Shown here: piece after piece, positions 1 to 12,337 of the stretch
Numbering within the stretch: the stretch's first letter is position 1
Layout: the number at the start of each line of letters is the position of its first letter
From: Echinococcus granulosus
Lineage: Eukaryota > Platyhelminthes > Cestoda > Cyclophyllidea > Taeniidae
DNA length: 64,000 bases
Direction of reading: 5' to 3'
Assembly: GCF_000524195.1 (NCBI RefSeq)
Contig: NW_020170426.1
Location: 227,042 to 291,041, forward strand
Notes under the pieces: model-generated
The model's database searches: none
What the model saw: the letters and a program-made list of their open reading frames with translations, nothing else
What the model was told of the DNA's origin: nothing
Position numbers and translations under genes: made by a program

Positions 1-1009
1 AGGAAGGGATGATGGATGTGGCACAAGTTGTTTCACTGAACAAAATATTGTAGATGACTTTTGAATTTATCGCCCGCCATTTATAGCAAAAACTGCACAA
101 ACTTCCTTGATTACCTCATAACTAGATGGACTAACAGAATTAAGACTTAGCATGCATGCAATAGTTAGCGCTCTTATGCTAAAAATTGCTTGTCACTTGC
201 TGAGTCCCGCCAGCCTTCGCAGAACTACATAAGGGACTAATTCAAATCCAAAAAATACGCGAAAGTTTTTTGTCTAACGAATCAGGCACATGTATACAGT
301 GATATATCGGTTGAACATCCTAATCACGGATATTTTGCTTAAAAATTCTCATGAAATGATATTTTGTGAGAAAAAAATGTATCAGCAATGCAATAATGTT
401 GCCGTTACCACCATTACTACACCAGCAAGAAAGAAAACATTTTCTGCGACTTGAAATTCGCCCATTCAAAGAGGCTCCGCTATACAGCTTAAAACCACCT
501 CCAAAACAACCGTCAATATTATCGAAGCCAGGTTACTTGCAGTGAGAAAGTTATCGTCAATCTGAATGCTTGAACAAACATCATTTTTATCCGCAATCAG
601 AAATCGTGAAAGCTTCTGATTACCGCAAAGTCCAGGATTTCTTCCCAAGGGGTACATATCAGCTACTTGGACAGAAAAGGCAATGAATTGCAATACATTC
701 TTATTTGGCATTTAGTAAAATTGTTGCCGGTACATTTTGATCACCCCCTATCTGGCTACGCCAAATTCATCTGAAAAATAGTACGATGTCACGATCGAAA
801 TTGGAGAGGTGAAAGAGATGTAAGAGAATATCTTCTTTATTTTGCCCTCCTCTAAACCACTCCCGATACTTTTGGAACAAACTTTACAAAAGCCATGTAA
901 AGCTTGATCGCAAACATTATATCACAGTTGAAAGAAGCGATCCCAGTGGATATGTAGAACTTTTCAATTTTCCGTTGACAGCTAACTACGTGGAACTAAA
1001 GTGCCTCAC
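1..1009. other. non-coding flank or intron, no gene seen
   Basis: This lies on the 3' side of the minus-strand exon at 1010-1396. That exon ends in a good donor (AAG followed by GTGAGG), so this stretch should be intron and the next exon may lie outside the window. The only longer open frame, about 80 codons on the minus strand at 466-711, shows no domain and no clear exon signals. Confidence 0.5.
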
Positions 1010-4000
1010 CTTCACTGCATCGCCAGAAGGTCCTTCCGCAGCGGGAGTGAAGCAGCCTTCAGGATTCGCGGAGGCTCCGTGAAGCAGTCCATTAATTCGC
1101 ATTGACTCAAGTAGCGACGCGGCAGCATTATGCTGAGCCCCAACATCCGCTTCGGACGCACCGGACGTTGACGTTGAGGCCGCAGTCGCGGCAGTGGCTG
1201 AGGTGATAGTGGCGGTGGAGGAAGACCCATCAGACGTCACGGCTTGACTCTCACTGCTACCTGGCTTGGCAGCAGCGTTGGAAGTTGCGTTTAAGCCAGG
1301 AGCGGTTGGAAATGTGTACCCTGCTGCAGACATTTGCTGGGGAAGGGTTGGGGCAGCAGAAGGGTCCAATGGATTGACTGGCGTTGGGAAGAACAACTGA
1401 AAAAGTGGGATTGAAAGGGTTGGGGTAGGAATGTTAGCGCTTCGCTTTTAAATCTCCCTCGACTCGGCTACTACAGAGAGTTATGGTCATGTCACTTGCG
1501 CTACCAGTACGTCAACCTTTTATGTTCTTTAAAGGCTTATTACCAAGGTTGTGCACCTTAGGATCCCTGTGTACATCATCCAATTAAACACGTCCCTAGT
1601 TCACAAGGTCGGAGTTCCAGTTGGCTTTACCTTAAAACTAAACGTGACCCAGCTGTTTCGTTTCAAAGTGAAGGGAACGCCTGCCCACACGTTTACTGGA
1701 GTTTGTCCCATAAAAATTTTACAGTCCTGGCATAAGCATCGGGTGTTTTTGCCGACACTATCCAAACTAGATAGAAGAGCAAGGAGTAGGAATTTCAAAT
1801 TTTGCCATTTTGAGAACGTGGATCACTTTTGTGGCAATTTTCGAGAAGAGTATTCATTGAATAGTTAAAAAAAAGAAACAATAAAAAATTTGGCGAATAC
1901 ATTCATACATATCTAATTGTCACCAATAGTCAGGATAATATGAAACGTTCTAATTATGATTTGCCCTTCAGCATGGCCGACTTGTTGCACTACAAATCAA
2001 AACGAGGTTGAGATAAGTTGATCTGAGGGACGAAAGATGAGTCGTATTAAATAAAAAGCGAGAATACTACTTCTAATTCGATGAACTAGTTAGGCAATGA
2101 AGTCGAGACAGCGGAGGGTTTGGGTGATTTAATTTGTGACCTGCTCTGGAAGCAGATTGCTGAAGGGGAGAGTTATAAATTTAGTCCAGTTGAAATGAAA
2201 CCACCTCAAGGAAAAGGGACAGGAGGTACTCACAAGGTTTCCTGCGCCTAGAGCCGGAGGGGTAACAGTATGAAGGAAGTTCATCGATCACGACACTCAA
2301 AATCCCTCACACATAAACACGAATACACAAGTACGCCCAAATGGGTAGGTGGCTAAAGGGGCAATGAGGTGGCCGCCCGACTCCGTCCGAATAATCACTA
2401 AGCCCTGCAAAATGTGGGGCACGATGTGTGTGTGTGTGTACGTATGTGGCCACGATGGAAGCACACAAACGCGTTATAGAGCCATAGTGGGCTGCCCACT
2501 CGCCTTCTTCGCCCAATGGTGCGTACGTGAGTGTGGACGCACGCACCCCACGGATTGGTCACTACTGTCTTGTGGAATGGGAAAACGCGTACGTACGGGA
2601 GTGGGTGCTGCTGGCACCCCGATGCATTGATCGATCGTTTAAGTGGTGCGCGCACACACACAAAATTGTGGTTTTTCCACGTCGTCGTAGTTTGGGGGAT
2701 GAGATGCTTGAAAGATCGTGCAAGTAATCTTATTTTAAAAGTCGAGCCCTCTTGAAAGAAATCACTTCAGGGATGTCAGACCAAAGGTGTAGGTATAAAA
2801 TGGGACAGCTAAAACCTGGCTATTGCTATTAATGTTAGGATTCCACTCGCAAACTAGAGAACCTCGTGCCGGAAAGGTGGCCATTGTATTTATGCACTTG
2901 ACTTTTTGCTCATACCACGTACGCGGTCAGCCCTCAGTCCTACTGCCTTGTATTGCCTTCGGTAATAACTGGAGCGCTCTAGTCTACCGTAGCGCGTTTG
3001 GTCTGGGTTGCTTCGGCTGTTCTAATGAGCAGTCGAAAAACTGTCCTATTTGTGGTGAGATTGGCACAAGGGTTGTCTGCGCAATTTAGTTCAGGAAGCA
3101 GGAGTGGGAAAAGTAAACCAAAGTCGGTGTGTTATTTAGTAATTTCTCAACCGAAAGATTGAGCAACACGAGGGATTTTACAGTAAGAGGTAAGTGATTC
3201 AACAAAAACTACTGCCAAACAGTTATACTTGAGGAAACTAGGCAGGAGTAACGATAGTGGGATTTCACAACTAATCCAATTTAACCACCACTACAAGAAT
3301 TTCAATCTGACTCCAAATGGCAGGTGACCAAAAATTTAACGCGGTTTTCGGTAATAGGTAACAGCGGCGGCTTCCTGCAACTCCTAGGGTCATGTGAAAT
3401 CCGTGCAAGTGCTTTTACCCATGCAGTATAAAGCGAATACGGGAGCACTTTAGTCAATCAGTACGGTTCACTCGATTGGGTTCGCAAACACCTCCTTATT
3501 TTCGACACCCAATTCACGCATTATCGGTAGACATAAGCCCCATGTGATTCCAGCCTGTCCACTTTACCAACCAGGCCCAATTCGGTCACAAACCTCCAGA
3601 AAATGGTTTTATGTCTAATCTTCTTCATTACACTTGGAGAAGGTGTGATGACAAAACAACGTACTACCCAGAACCAGAACCAAATGGATTATACACAAAT
3701 GGGAATTTGGTAATGAACCATTCAAAGATAGATGCATCACATTAATGATGTAAGAAACAAATCTCTAACACAAGACCTCATACCGCCACACAGTCTACCC
3801 ATAAGATCTAATAGGAGAAAAATTATGCTTCATCCCCATTCTCTGTATTCCCTTTTTCCTGTTTCCCCGAGTGATGATTGTCACCCTTTCGTGACATTAG
3901 CATCAGACAATCACATGACCACACCCAAAACAGGGGGGACAGTCAAAAATTAAAAATGGGAGGGGTTATGGAAAGCTCTCCACAGCTAGTCCACTAATTA

Positions 4001-7000
4001 CCAAAAATCGCTTGAAGTTATATGCAAGTAACCCGGGCATTTATGGCAAGCGCGAGCGGGACAAGGCCAAGACAACACTGACCTTAGGTTGGAACACAAT
4101 ACTCGCCAGACAATAGACGTTACTGATGGGCTATAATTAAAAATTTTAAAAGTGTGTAAAACGAAATGAGAATTCGATGTGTTACAAGTTAACAAAAACC
4201 AATGTGACCTCTTCTCATCCAAAGTTATATCTTACAGATGTTTCACCACTGTTCTGACCTTTGATACGGAATATAACATTATTGGTCAGAAAAGAGGAAA
4301 TTCAGTCCAGCGATTGTGCAAATATTGTGGAGGCTGTTCCACGCCACTGCCTGGATGCACAAAATATGTCGATTGCATTTCCTACCCCCAATGGCACGAC
4401 TGGTGGGAATTAACGACAAGAAGCATTCCATCCGTCCGTCCAATCACACATGACTGAGGCAGGTGCGAATAGAATAAACAAAGTATTCATAACCATCTTC
4501 ACATGATTGGCTACTTTGATTCACTGTCAGTCAAGTAGGAGTACGAAGACAACCAGTAACAAAAATGCGACATGTAGTAATTAAACCTGTTACTTTCAAG
4601 GAATATCATCGCAGAGAAAGTGTGTAAAATGTGCTGCTTCAACAAGGAGTTAAGATGGGATGATATTAGAAGCTCTTTCCCCTTCCTTTGATCATTTGGA
4701 AATGAAGAACAAACTTACTGTCACCTAGTTGATCAAAAATATTTGATAAACAGCACTACCATCCTATCACCTTTTTATCACTTTCAATGAAGTACTCCAT
4801 ACGTCAAAGTCCATCATAGTAATTCTGGTATTTAACAAAAGTGCCACACTTCACACCAAGACAAAAAAAACGTCAATTGAGTGACCCTTGGCCTGAGCTT
4901 TTTTGCTTAAAACTACAGCTAAGTGACACTCACCGGTAAACAATGAGAGCAGAAAAATGAAAATAGCAAGTTTCCTGTGAGGATTTGACGGAAACCATCC
5001 AAAAAATTCGCTAATCACAGGATGAGAATGAAATAAATAATTGAACTATTATTAAATAACTCACTTATTACTAATGGGGAGAAAGCGGGATGGAAAAACT
5101 CACGTGAGAGGTTAGCATGGCGTGCTTTTAACTGCGCCTAGCAATGGCGTGTTTAGCAGTCGTTTCACGGTGTGTGCATGTTTGTAGTCAAACTTCGTCC
5201 ACTCTCACCTTCACCAGCATTACGACCCGAATGCACACAAAAACGAATCGTAAACACTCAAAAGTTAGAGAGAGAGGGCGAGAATTGGGTGTGTGTGTGT
5301 TGCGTGCGCACATGTACGCGTTTAAGACTGTCCGCGAAACACAGAAACAGTTCTCGTAACATTCATGTATGTGCGTAACAGCCACCACCATCACTACTAG
5401 CCTACACACAGATTGCATGGCCGGTAGGAGGCAGAGCAAACAGCAGCCCTCTAAAGTTCACCTTTCTAGCATGCTGGAAAAGTTTAACCTGTACAATTTG
5501 TCAATCAAGGAGCTCGGGTATCCATTTCATCGAGTGAGTCCGTACGTTGAGTCTCCTCATCCCACCCTTTACGCCAACCGCAACTGTAAAACAATACTTA
5601 TTTAAGTGTACATTCAACTACGCGGCCTCTAAGTCTCTTCAAGTTCCACCTGGTGGTGTAGACATCTGCCCAAACCTACACCGTACCCCGGTGTTCAGAT
5701 GGCAAGGGGTGTTGGACTTCACTAAACTAAACGTGTCAAATTTAACCGTGAGTACATCATCTCTCAAGGCAGAAATGCGGTAAAGTTACAAGGTTATTCT
5801 CACAATCCTTCCGTTTTAAGTCCTGCGATGAGCTTTGATGACATATAGTGCGTGGTGAATATCGTCTCTGAGTCATTTGATATCGTGAAAAATCATAGAT
5901 GAAATTCGAGAACACGCTCACAGATATAACTCCATAGTGAGCCAAAGACATTAAGATACAGTTTTTTTAATAACAATCGGTTTAGGCAAAGTTCTTTTCG
6001 ATCGCTTTGCTTTACAAATTGTTTATCACCTCACCTCTTAAAAAATGCGTCTTACGGAAGGCAAATTAGCAATGCTACCTTCTCGACATGAAATGTATTT
6101 ACACTAGACCAAAACATTCCAGGATCCCTCGTTGACAGTTAGTGATTAAAGCGCCACTATTAATGGAGAAAACGCACTTAGGCTCCAGCACTCACACCTT
6201 GATCCCACTGATTAAGCAATGTTTTCACAGATTATTACGAGACCACTTACTCAGCACATTACTGACTACCAATTCGCTATTGGAACGCTTCTACCAAATC
6301 TCGCTAGCAAGGGAACAATTTAAGGCATCTCTTCCTTTTCAAGTCGAGAAGAAAACAGACGCAAGCACCATGGCTTGTGATTGTGTTGTGCAAGTGAGAG
6401 TTTCCGTACATTCGGAGAAGGGGTACACGCGATCTCCATTCCATAACGACGTCGGAATATATTTTAAACATAAGGGCTGGGGATTGCTGCCTGCAACTCC
6501 CGCTGAAATCAAATGGAGTAAAACTACCTTAAGCAAGTCTACGCCAATTCATGTCAATTCTACTCCAATTTTGCTGCATAAAACAGGAAACCTTTAAAAG
6601 AGACATATTTGGGTCCCATGATGGTAATGCGATTGGCTGAAATGATTTTGCCATTTCGTGGAGGTCATTTGCATAAAAAAAGTGACAGTTAGACAGATGG
6701 CATTTGAAAAGTAAGCCGAAATTTTAGAATGGCACTTTATTATTATCGTTTATTTGGGCATTATACAATTCCTTTCAGCTGAACAAGACATCAACATTCC
6801 ACAAAAATTGCAGCATTTACGGAGTTATTTTCCTCGTTAAATGAAAGGTGAAAAACCTGTAAATTCACTCAAAAATCCCGTGCCTTTCACCTCTGCCTTG
6901 CTTCAAGTAGCATTCAAGGCGAGTACACAGAAATGAGGGAAGCTTTTATACAGAAGGGACGCATCCAAATAGCGCGCTGCATTAACAACTTCTCAATTAC

Positions 7001-10000
7001 ATTGTTGAGCCGCAGTCCCGCCGCCCCGAAAGAAGGACGAATTTGCCCTGAAGCATCCCGACTGCCTGACTCACCCACTAGACACCGCAACACGTACTGG
7101 TTATGAATTATTTGATGTGTGTGGGCGAATGCACTTGCAGTGGTGGGACTGTCGGCCTACATCCCCACCGCGTAGCCTTATCGCCGCGGGTGACGCATCG
7201 CATCGATTTTGACCGCGTTATTGCGCACGCAGGGCGGCACGTGGAATCGCGAGGCAGAGGTCACGCAAATTTTTGCGTGCGACCTGACAGCCGTAGACTT
7301 AACACCCAGGCATTAGTTTTTGGAGCTATTAGATGGGGTTCCACAGACACCATCACCAAGTGAGATCGCCTGCATGAGTTTTATAGCACTACAATTTATG
7401 AGTTTGCTTTACTGCTTCACTTTCTCACCACTTCCATGTTGCAGTTGTGGGATGAAAAAATACACCATGGGAAGTGAATGTACAATCCGTCCGATGAAGA
7501 GTTGGAATCGCGTGCAAAAAAATCCCAATTTTATAAGATGTTAGGACTAGACATGAGAATTGAGAAAAAAATGAAAAGTGTTGCCGATATTTAGTGAAGT
7601 TATTCACAAAGTAACCAAACTCTGCAATAAAGAGCAAATAAGTACAGCTTAAAATAAACACTATTACAATCTGCCCTTAGTTCCCACTAAACGAAACAAA
7701 CAGCGGCTGCAAATCTCACCTCTGATAAAACGCTTCATTCCTTGAGATGCAAAAATAGCGCTTAGACACCACCCTTTATGTCTCGCACCTATTTTCAGAA
7801 TGCACATTCTGTTTTTCGTGATCCTATGGATGTCTACTGCTGATGTCACAAAAAGGTGACAAGCATCGCTTGGAGAAATAGCTTGAGAGGAGAACGGGGG
7901 GTGAGTATGTAATAGTGCTTTGTGAGATGAGTCAATAAGCAATTCCCTTCCACATGGATTTTACTGGATGAGTTGAAGAACAAGTAGCTAGGCTCCAAAG
8001 ATTCTGGACATCTGTAAATGGATGGCGTATAGGTAAGACCCACTTGCTACCGGTGGCCTCAACCAATGCCTTGCCTTCTCATTTGACGCGGGCGTCAACG
8101 AACTGTTTCATCATCCTGACTTAAGGCTGTTCTAGACAGGTAAACTTCCGATTATTTTTATCAATAGTGTCACGCAATCCCTCATTCTTCGGGACCAAAA
8201 ATAAATAATTATGCTGTACCTATCTTCGACCAATTTACCGGAAGTTGACTCTGGCTGGTACGTTGTTCTGCTGGTGCACCCTCTTCAAACACGATGCGAC
8301 ATTTTGGAGGAGAAGCTAACTACTGCAGATGTGCGACGGTACGCAATTAGCCAGGTAAAGTGGACAAGCTGGAAATGCGCCAGGATCCTCTTAGCCTGAT
8401 GCCATACAAAACGAGGGCTGAAGGTAAAACTGGCAGGTAGAGAGCCCATTCAATAGTCCTGTGCTGAAAGGCTCACATACGCATACGTACAAACGATCTC
8501 AAGCATCTCGCAAGCCCCTACATTTCATTCGAATCAGTGCAGCGAGCAAAATCGGAAGCCGCATTATGAACAAGTTCAAACAGTACCCAAGCTTAGGGTA
8601 TCCAGATCGAGAGCATAAATTACGGTAATAGTTGTTATATTTAGGGCACGAAATTCCATGGCTATGATTTGTGGCAGTGCCTACTGAGAATCATCTACAT
8701 TGTTGATAGATTTACCAAGTGGCACCGGGACTTACCCATTCGTTGAACAAGACTACAATCAGTAATTAAAAAGGATCGTACTAAGATGCGCTCAAAGGAA
8801 AACTGTATCTGGAGGATCTTTTGTTTACCAAAGGACAAATAGGCTCTCCACGAGGCGATATTCTGTTTACACAAATTCCGGACAGGAGTAGCAACTTCCT
8901 CAGCTAACGAAAAGTAAGATAATTTATCTTTGCACGCAATGAACTTCCAGCAACCGTGAAGTGGGTCATTCTATGAGCGAATGGTTGAAACGCCTAAAAC
9001 GCAGTGCTTTCGGTGCGCAAAAACATAAAACACCAGAGGCCTCCAATAGTGGAACTGACACCAATAGTGGTGTTAGTGGGCGTCGGCAAGATTTCGGCAA
9101 CGAAAGGTATGAGTCAGTTCGTGCAATCCCAACCAATCCAAAAAAGGGCAATGAATCATTACACTGGCCAACCCGTGCACCCACCCACACCGCAAGAGGG
9201 CAAATACAGTCTGTCTCTAGGCCGCAAAGTCCAAGGGATTGCGCAATCGATAAATCAATAGTTCGGGCTTTAAACTGGTCATGTCCGTGCCATTTCAGTG
9301 CCTTTTCGTTGCAAAAAATCGATGGTTTTAAAAAACAGAAAATTTTCGGTTCTAGCACGGCCACCAAAAATGATGTTATTTGATCTTGAGATCGTGAACT
9401 ATTGCTATCAAGGAGGTAAAATCCTCAACAGGGTACCTCACCTGCATCAATTTGAGAGTGTAGACATTGATGGCATCATAATTAAGCACAAAAAAGTTGT
9501 AACTAGCTTCAATTATGCGATAGTGTTGACAAAAGTCAGGAGATTTGTACAACTCCAATATTCTTCAAGCATGGTATTACTACCGATTCAATTAGTAGAC
9601 CTATAGCAAAACAAAAACCCAGTAAAGACCCTGCCAGCACAGCTTGGAGTGAGCTCTATGCAGGTTTTGTAGTGATTTCATGCGCGTAAAAACGCGGGTA
9701 CTTTAGCCACAGAGACTCGTGCTTTAGTCCTGATCTGTAGTTTCCCAATCCTTTTGTACGTTCACAACAAGTTTTCCCTAATAAGATAGCTTACCGCGAC
9801 TTTAATGAAGCTTAGTGGGAACATTTCAAATTTTAAGAAATTGAATGTGGATGGTAGTGAGGGAACTCAAAATTTTTAGAATTTTCCCAGCACATTTAGG
9901 GAATATGATAACACGGGCGCAACACCCCACAGAAGTTTTAAAAGGGCTTAACATCCTAAAATGTCGCAAAGTACGGATAGCAGAACCACAATCTTTTTTC

Positions 10001-10348
10001 AAGTGGTTCAGAAAATTCTACCACTAAAGTGCTTTCAGGAGGTCGCACCCAAATCCTACTCACCTGAGTGGCTGATGGTTTGGCCGCATCGCAGCTTCCA
10101 CCGAGTTGATTAGGCATGCCACGAAGAGCGAAGAAGTCCATCAACCCACAGGGAAGTCGCTTTGAACTGTGTGAAAAGGTGAGAGGAGATAGGACAGTGG
10201 ATAGGGGCCTGGCAGTTCCAGAGAAGGGCTGTCGCGGCGTCTGCGGCGTGAAGGGTCCCATGAGGCTTTGGCCGGGATAAAATCCGCCCGGTCGTGAGTT
10301 TCCCGGTCGCATGGTAGCAATGACGGCCGACGGCTGTTGATGCAGCAT
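1010..10348 (-). CDS. unidentified Pro/Ser/Ala-rich protein, two exons, 3' part outside window
   Basis: I do not recognise this protein. Exon 1 is 10348..10064 and ends CAG before GTGAGT. Exon 2 is 1396..1010, preceded by a pyrimidine-rich acceptor and followed by GTGAGG. Both junctions are phase 0, so they join cleanly across an intron of about 8.7 kb. The ATG at 10348 is the first in frame after an upstream stop. A later ATG at 10312 has a better start context (A at -3) and may be the true start. The peptide is low complexity: Gly/Pro/Arg-rich first (FYPGQSLMGPFTPQTPRQ), then the motif GLMDFFALRGMP, then a Ser/Thr/Ala-rich stretch. This suits the disordered N-terminus of a nuclear or RNA-binding regulator, but no domain is visible. 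The reading frame stays open into the next intron, so the protein is incomplete here. Confidence 0.6.
2280..2700. repeat. TG/CA-rich low-complexity zone with a (TG)n microsatellite
   Basis: A run of about eight TG units begins at 2424, and ACAC/GTGTG and CGTACG motifs are frequent around it. Stop codons are scarce on both strands because of this composition, which explains several overlapping short open frames. Confidence 0.65.
3820..3940 (+). repeat. dispersed repeat family A, copy 1
   Basis: The core, at about 3866-3933, reads CCGAGTGATGATTGTCACC and continues through a GTGACATTAGCAT-like segment to CCAAAACAG. It aligns over about 65 bases, with scattered substitutions, to the reverse complement of 7809-7873. 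Similarity extends into the pyrimidine-rich sequence before it. It is an old, degenerate repeat of unknown class. Confidence 0.55.
5150..5310. repeat. GT-rich microsatellite zone
   Basis: About six GT units lie at 5289-5301, with GTGTGTGCATG and GAGAGAG motifs nearby. It looks like simple-sequence DNA inside the long intron. Confidence 0.6.
7809..7915 (-). repeat. dispersed repeat family A, copy 2 (inverted)
   Basis: Read on the minus strand it gives CCAAGCGATGCTTGTCACC, then a TGTGACATCAGCA segment and a GAAAAACAG end, matching copy 1 at 3866-3933 position by position with about 70-75% identity by eye. Its orientation is opposite to copy 1. Confidence 0.55.
8080..8113 (+). repeat. short repeat family C, copy 1
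   Basis: GACGCGGGCGTCAACGA followed by TTTCATCATC matches 42536-42568 (GATCGCGGGTGTCAACGA then TTTCATCATC). A TTCATCATC block also lies just upstream of family B copy 2, so B and C may be parts of one longer element. Confidence 0.35.
8239..8391 (+). repeat. dispersed repeat family B, copy 1
   Basis: About 140 bases align with 21205-21345 in the same orientation. Shared blocks include GTTGTTCTGCT, then ACGATGC, then TTGGAGGAGAAGC, and AGCTGG near the end. A 60-codon open frame through it is broken in the other copy, so it looks like a decayed interspersed element rather than a gene. Confidence 0.6.
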
Positions 10349-10448
10349 GGGAGAGCAAACCTTCCCCACCGGTGTCCGATTGGGCCAAAGCGAGAGCCGT
10401 GTGAGTGAAGAACCATGGAAATTTTAACGCACGCAGGCACGCCGATCG

Positions 10449-10565
10449 GGCACCAATCAGAGGCGTGCGCACGTGCGCTCACATGGAAATCGATGCTCTT
10501 GAGTCAACGCATTCATTGGTCAGAGGGTCCTGTGAGCTTGATTGGTCAAGTCGTCTATTGGCATC
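10449..10565 (-). promoter_or_regulatory. CCAAT-box cluster upstream of the unidentified gene
   Basis: There are four CCAAT motifs in about 110 bp. Three read as CCAAT on the minus strand (ATTGG at 10515-10519, 10541-10545 and 10557-10561) and one on the plus strand (10453-10457). A CACGTG E-box lies at 10470-10475. The cluster starts about 100 bp upstream of the first in-frame ATG at 10348, where a promoter is expected. NF-Y-type binding is inference from the motif. Confidence 0.5.
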
Positions 10566-12337
10566 GGCATGCCTCTTGGCAATTTAGAAGAGGGGCAAGA
10601 CAATGCTTTGTCTAGCGCCTTCTTCTCTCGTACACGGAGACAGAAAATCTCAAAATACCTATAGGCTAGTTGAATGCATCCGTAAATCATTTAGTTAGAA
10701 AATCGAGTGTCTGGAAAGGGGAGATTCATGTAGAAAGTCACTATAAGTGTTAATAGAAAGGAGAAATCCTTAAGCTTACATAAAGTGTTATGTATTTAAA
10801 ACTGTACATTTTATTTAAAGGATTGCTAGCGCTGAGGGCAAATCAGAATTGGACATAGTGAAGATGTAGTAGATTGGTTAATGAATCTGAATGCATTCAA
10901 TGAGTCAAATATATCCCGACTTCTGGCATTTAAGCACCTTAGCTTAAAGAACTCAAAAAGTGTATCGCAATCTTCTGCATCACAAGCCGCATGATTTTGC
11001 CCTATGGAAAAATAACAGTGAGAGACATTGGTGACATTAATGGCATTTTGTAAAACCGGAGGTCTAAGCGGCATAATTTTACTAAATGTAAAACAATCAG
11101 CAAAGAGTAGGCAGTGTTTATAGTCAAACATATAGGGATGCAAAAAGAATTGTAAAAAAATAGGGGCAAAGCAACCATTGCCAAAATCCATCATCTCTTC
11201 CCNNNNNNNNNNNNNNNNNNNNNNNNNNNNNNNNNNNNNNNNNNNNNNNNNNNNNNNNNNNNNNNNNNNNNNNNNNNNNNNNNNNNNNNNNNNNNNNNNN
11301 NNACGATGGGGGTGTATTGTGCTGATGGACCGACGATTTTACTTGTGTACACGATGATGCGTGCGTAAGAACAATTGCATGGATCCCACAAATCACAATT
11401 CGTTACTAACATTGTATCCAGTTACAGGAAGGATGGTGCACTACAGAAGTTTTCCATACAATTATTGGTTTAGCCAAAAGAAATTTAACTCTGCGCCATA
11501 TTTTAAGCCTTATCCAAAACGCCCCAAATAGTGACTATCCAGCTTCATCCACCCCAACTCCACCCCGATGAAGGAATCCAGTGATTACCTTGCAGCTGAA
11601 AATTTTTGATAAAACTTCCCTTCCAGGCCCTCTAAAAGCATGTAATGCTCTTCGAGGAGTGCGCTTCGTAGATTATCCACACATGAGAATGTCAGGGTAA
11701 AGGCATGACATGATATTTCCTCGATGCCTCGCCTCTGCTGCACTCCATCTTTTCAATACTGTCCCACCGTTTACCTGCGGGAATCTTGTTCACTTACACC
11801 CCATCCGTTGAAGTATTTCCCAGTATGCGATTTGACTATTTCATTTAAAGTCATTCTTTTTTCATGTCTCATGATTAAGAAGTAGTTGACAGCTAACTAT
11901 CCAACCAGTTTCCCGGACCTTTTGTTGTGATCCTACTTAAATGATTTTTATTTCTTCACCATTTTTTCACACAATAATAACAGGCCAATCCATTTAGAAG
12001 TAAGCCTTCCTCAAGACATTTAAAAAGACGTTCCTATTCCCTGCTTTTCACTGAATTTGCAATCACACAGCACTCGACATAAATATGGTACCATTCCGCC
12101 AAATGCATGAGCTTGGAACCAGACAATTTTTAAGAAAGAAGATAACACTAAAAAAATCAACGTACAGACTAACTTCTGAGTTCCCTAAAATAAATCCAAC
12201 AGAAATCACAACTGCCAGAAAGATAGCATTAAGATGGACATAGGATGAAGTGCAATAGGGATGACACTGGACAGGATGTTCTAGACGGCGTATAAGAGAC
12301 GATGAAAGACAGTTTATCAAAAGATCCATAAAATACG
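10566..12337. other. intergenic spacer with an assembly gap
   Basis: This lies between the 3' end of ATG5 and the start of the next minus-strand gene. No supported gene is present, and 100 bases are unknown (N). Confidence 0.55.
11203..11302. other. 100-N assembly gap
   Basis: Exactly 100 N characters, the usual placeholder for a scaffold gap of unknown size. Confidence 0.99.

Larger units (their letters stand above)
1397..10063 (-). other. 8.7 kb intron of the unidentified gene
   Basis: No exon on either strand is supported here. The stretch holds a TG-rich low-complexity zone (about 2.28-2.70 kb), a second GT microsatellite (about 5.29 kb), a GC-rich patch (about 7.0-7.35 kb) and copies of dispersed repeats (near 3.87, 7.84, 8.10 and 8.24-8.39 kb). 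Open frames near 6.14-6.60 and 8.96-9.38 kb lack recognisable domains, and the second overlaps open frames in other frames. Confidence 0.5.

Noticed and set aside
2300..2755. Several overlapping open frames on both strands
   Set aside because: They arise from TG/CA simple sequence with few stops; no domain, no splice pattern.
6142..6597. 151-codon plus-strand open frame
   Set aside because: Mixed composition, no recognisable domain, and it lies inside the long intron. It may be decayed repeat sequence.
8961..9383. 140-codon plus-strand frame overlapping frames of 133 and 85 codons
   Set aside because: Three long frames overlap, including opposite strands, so stop scarcity is local and not evidence of coding.
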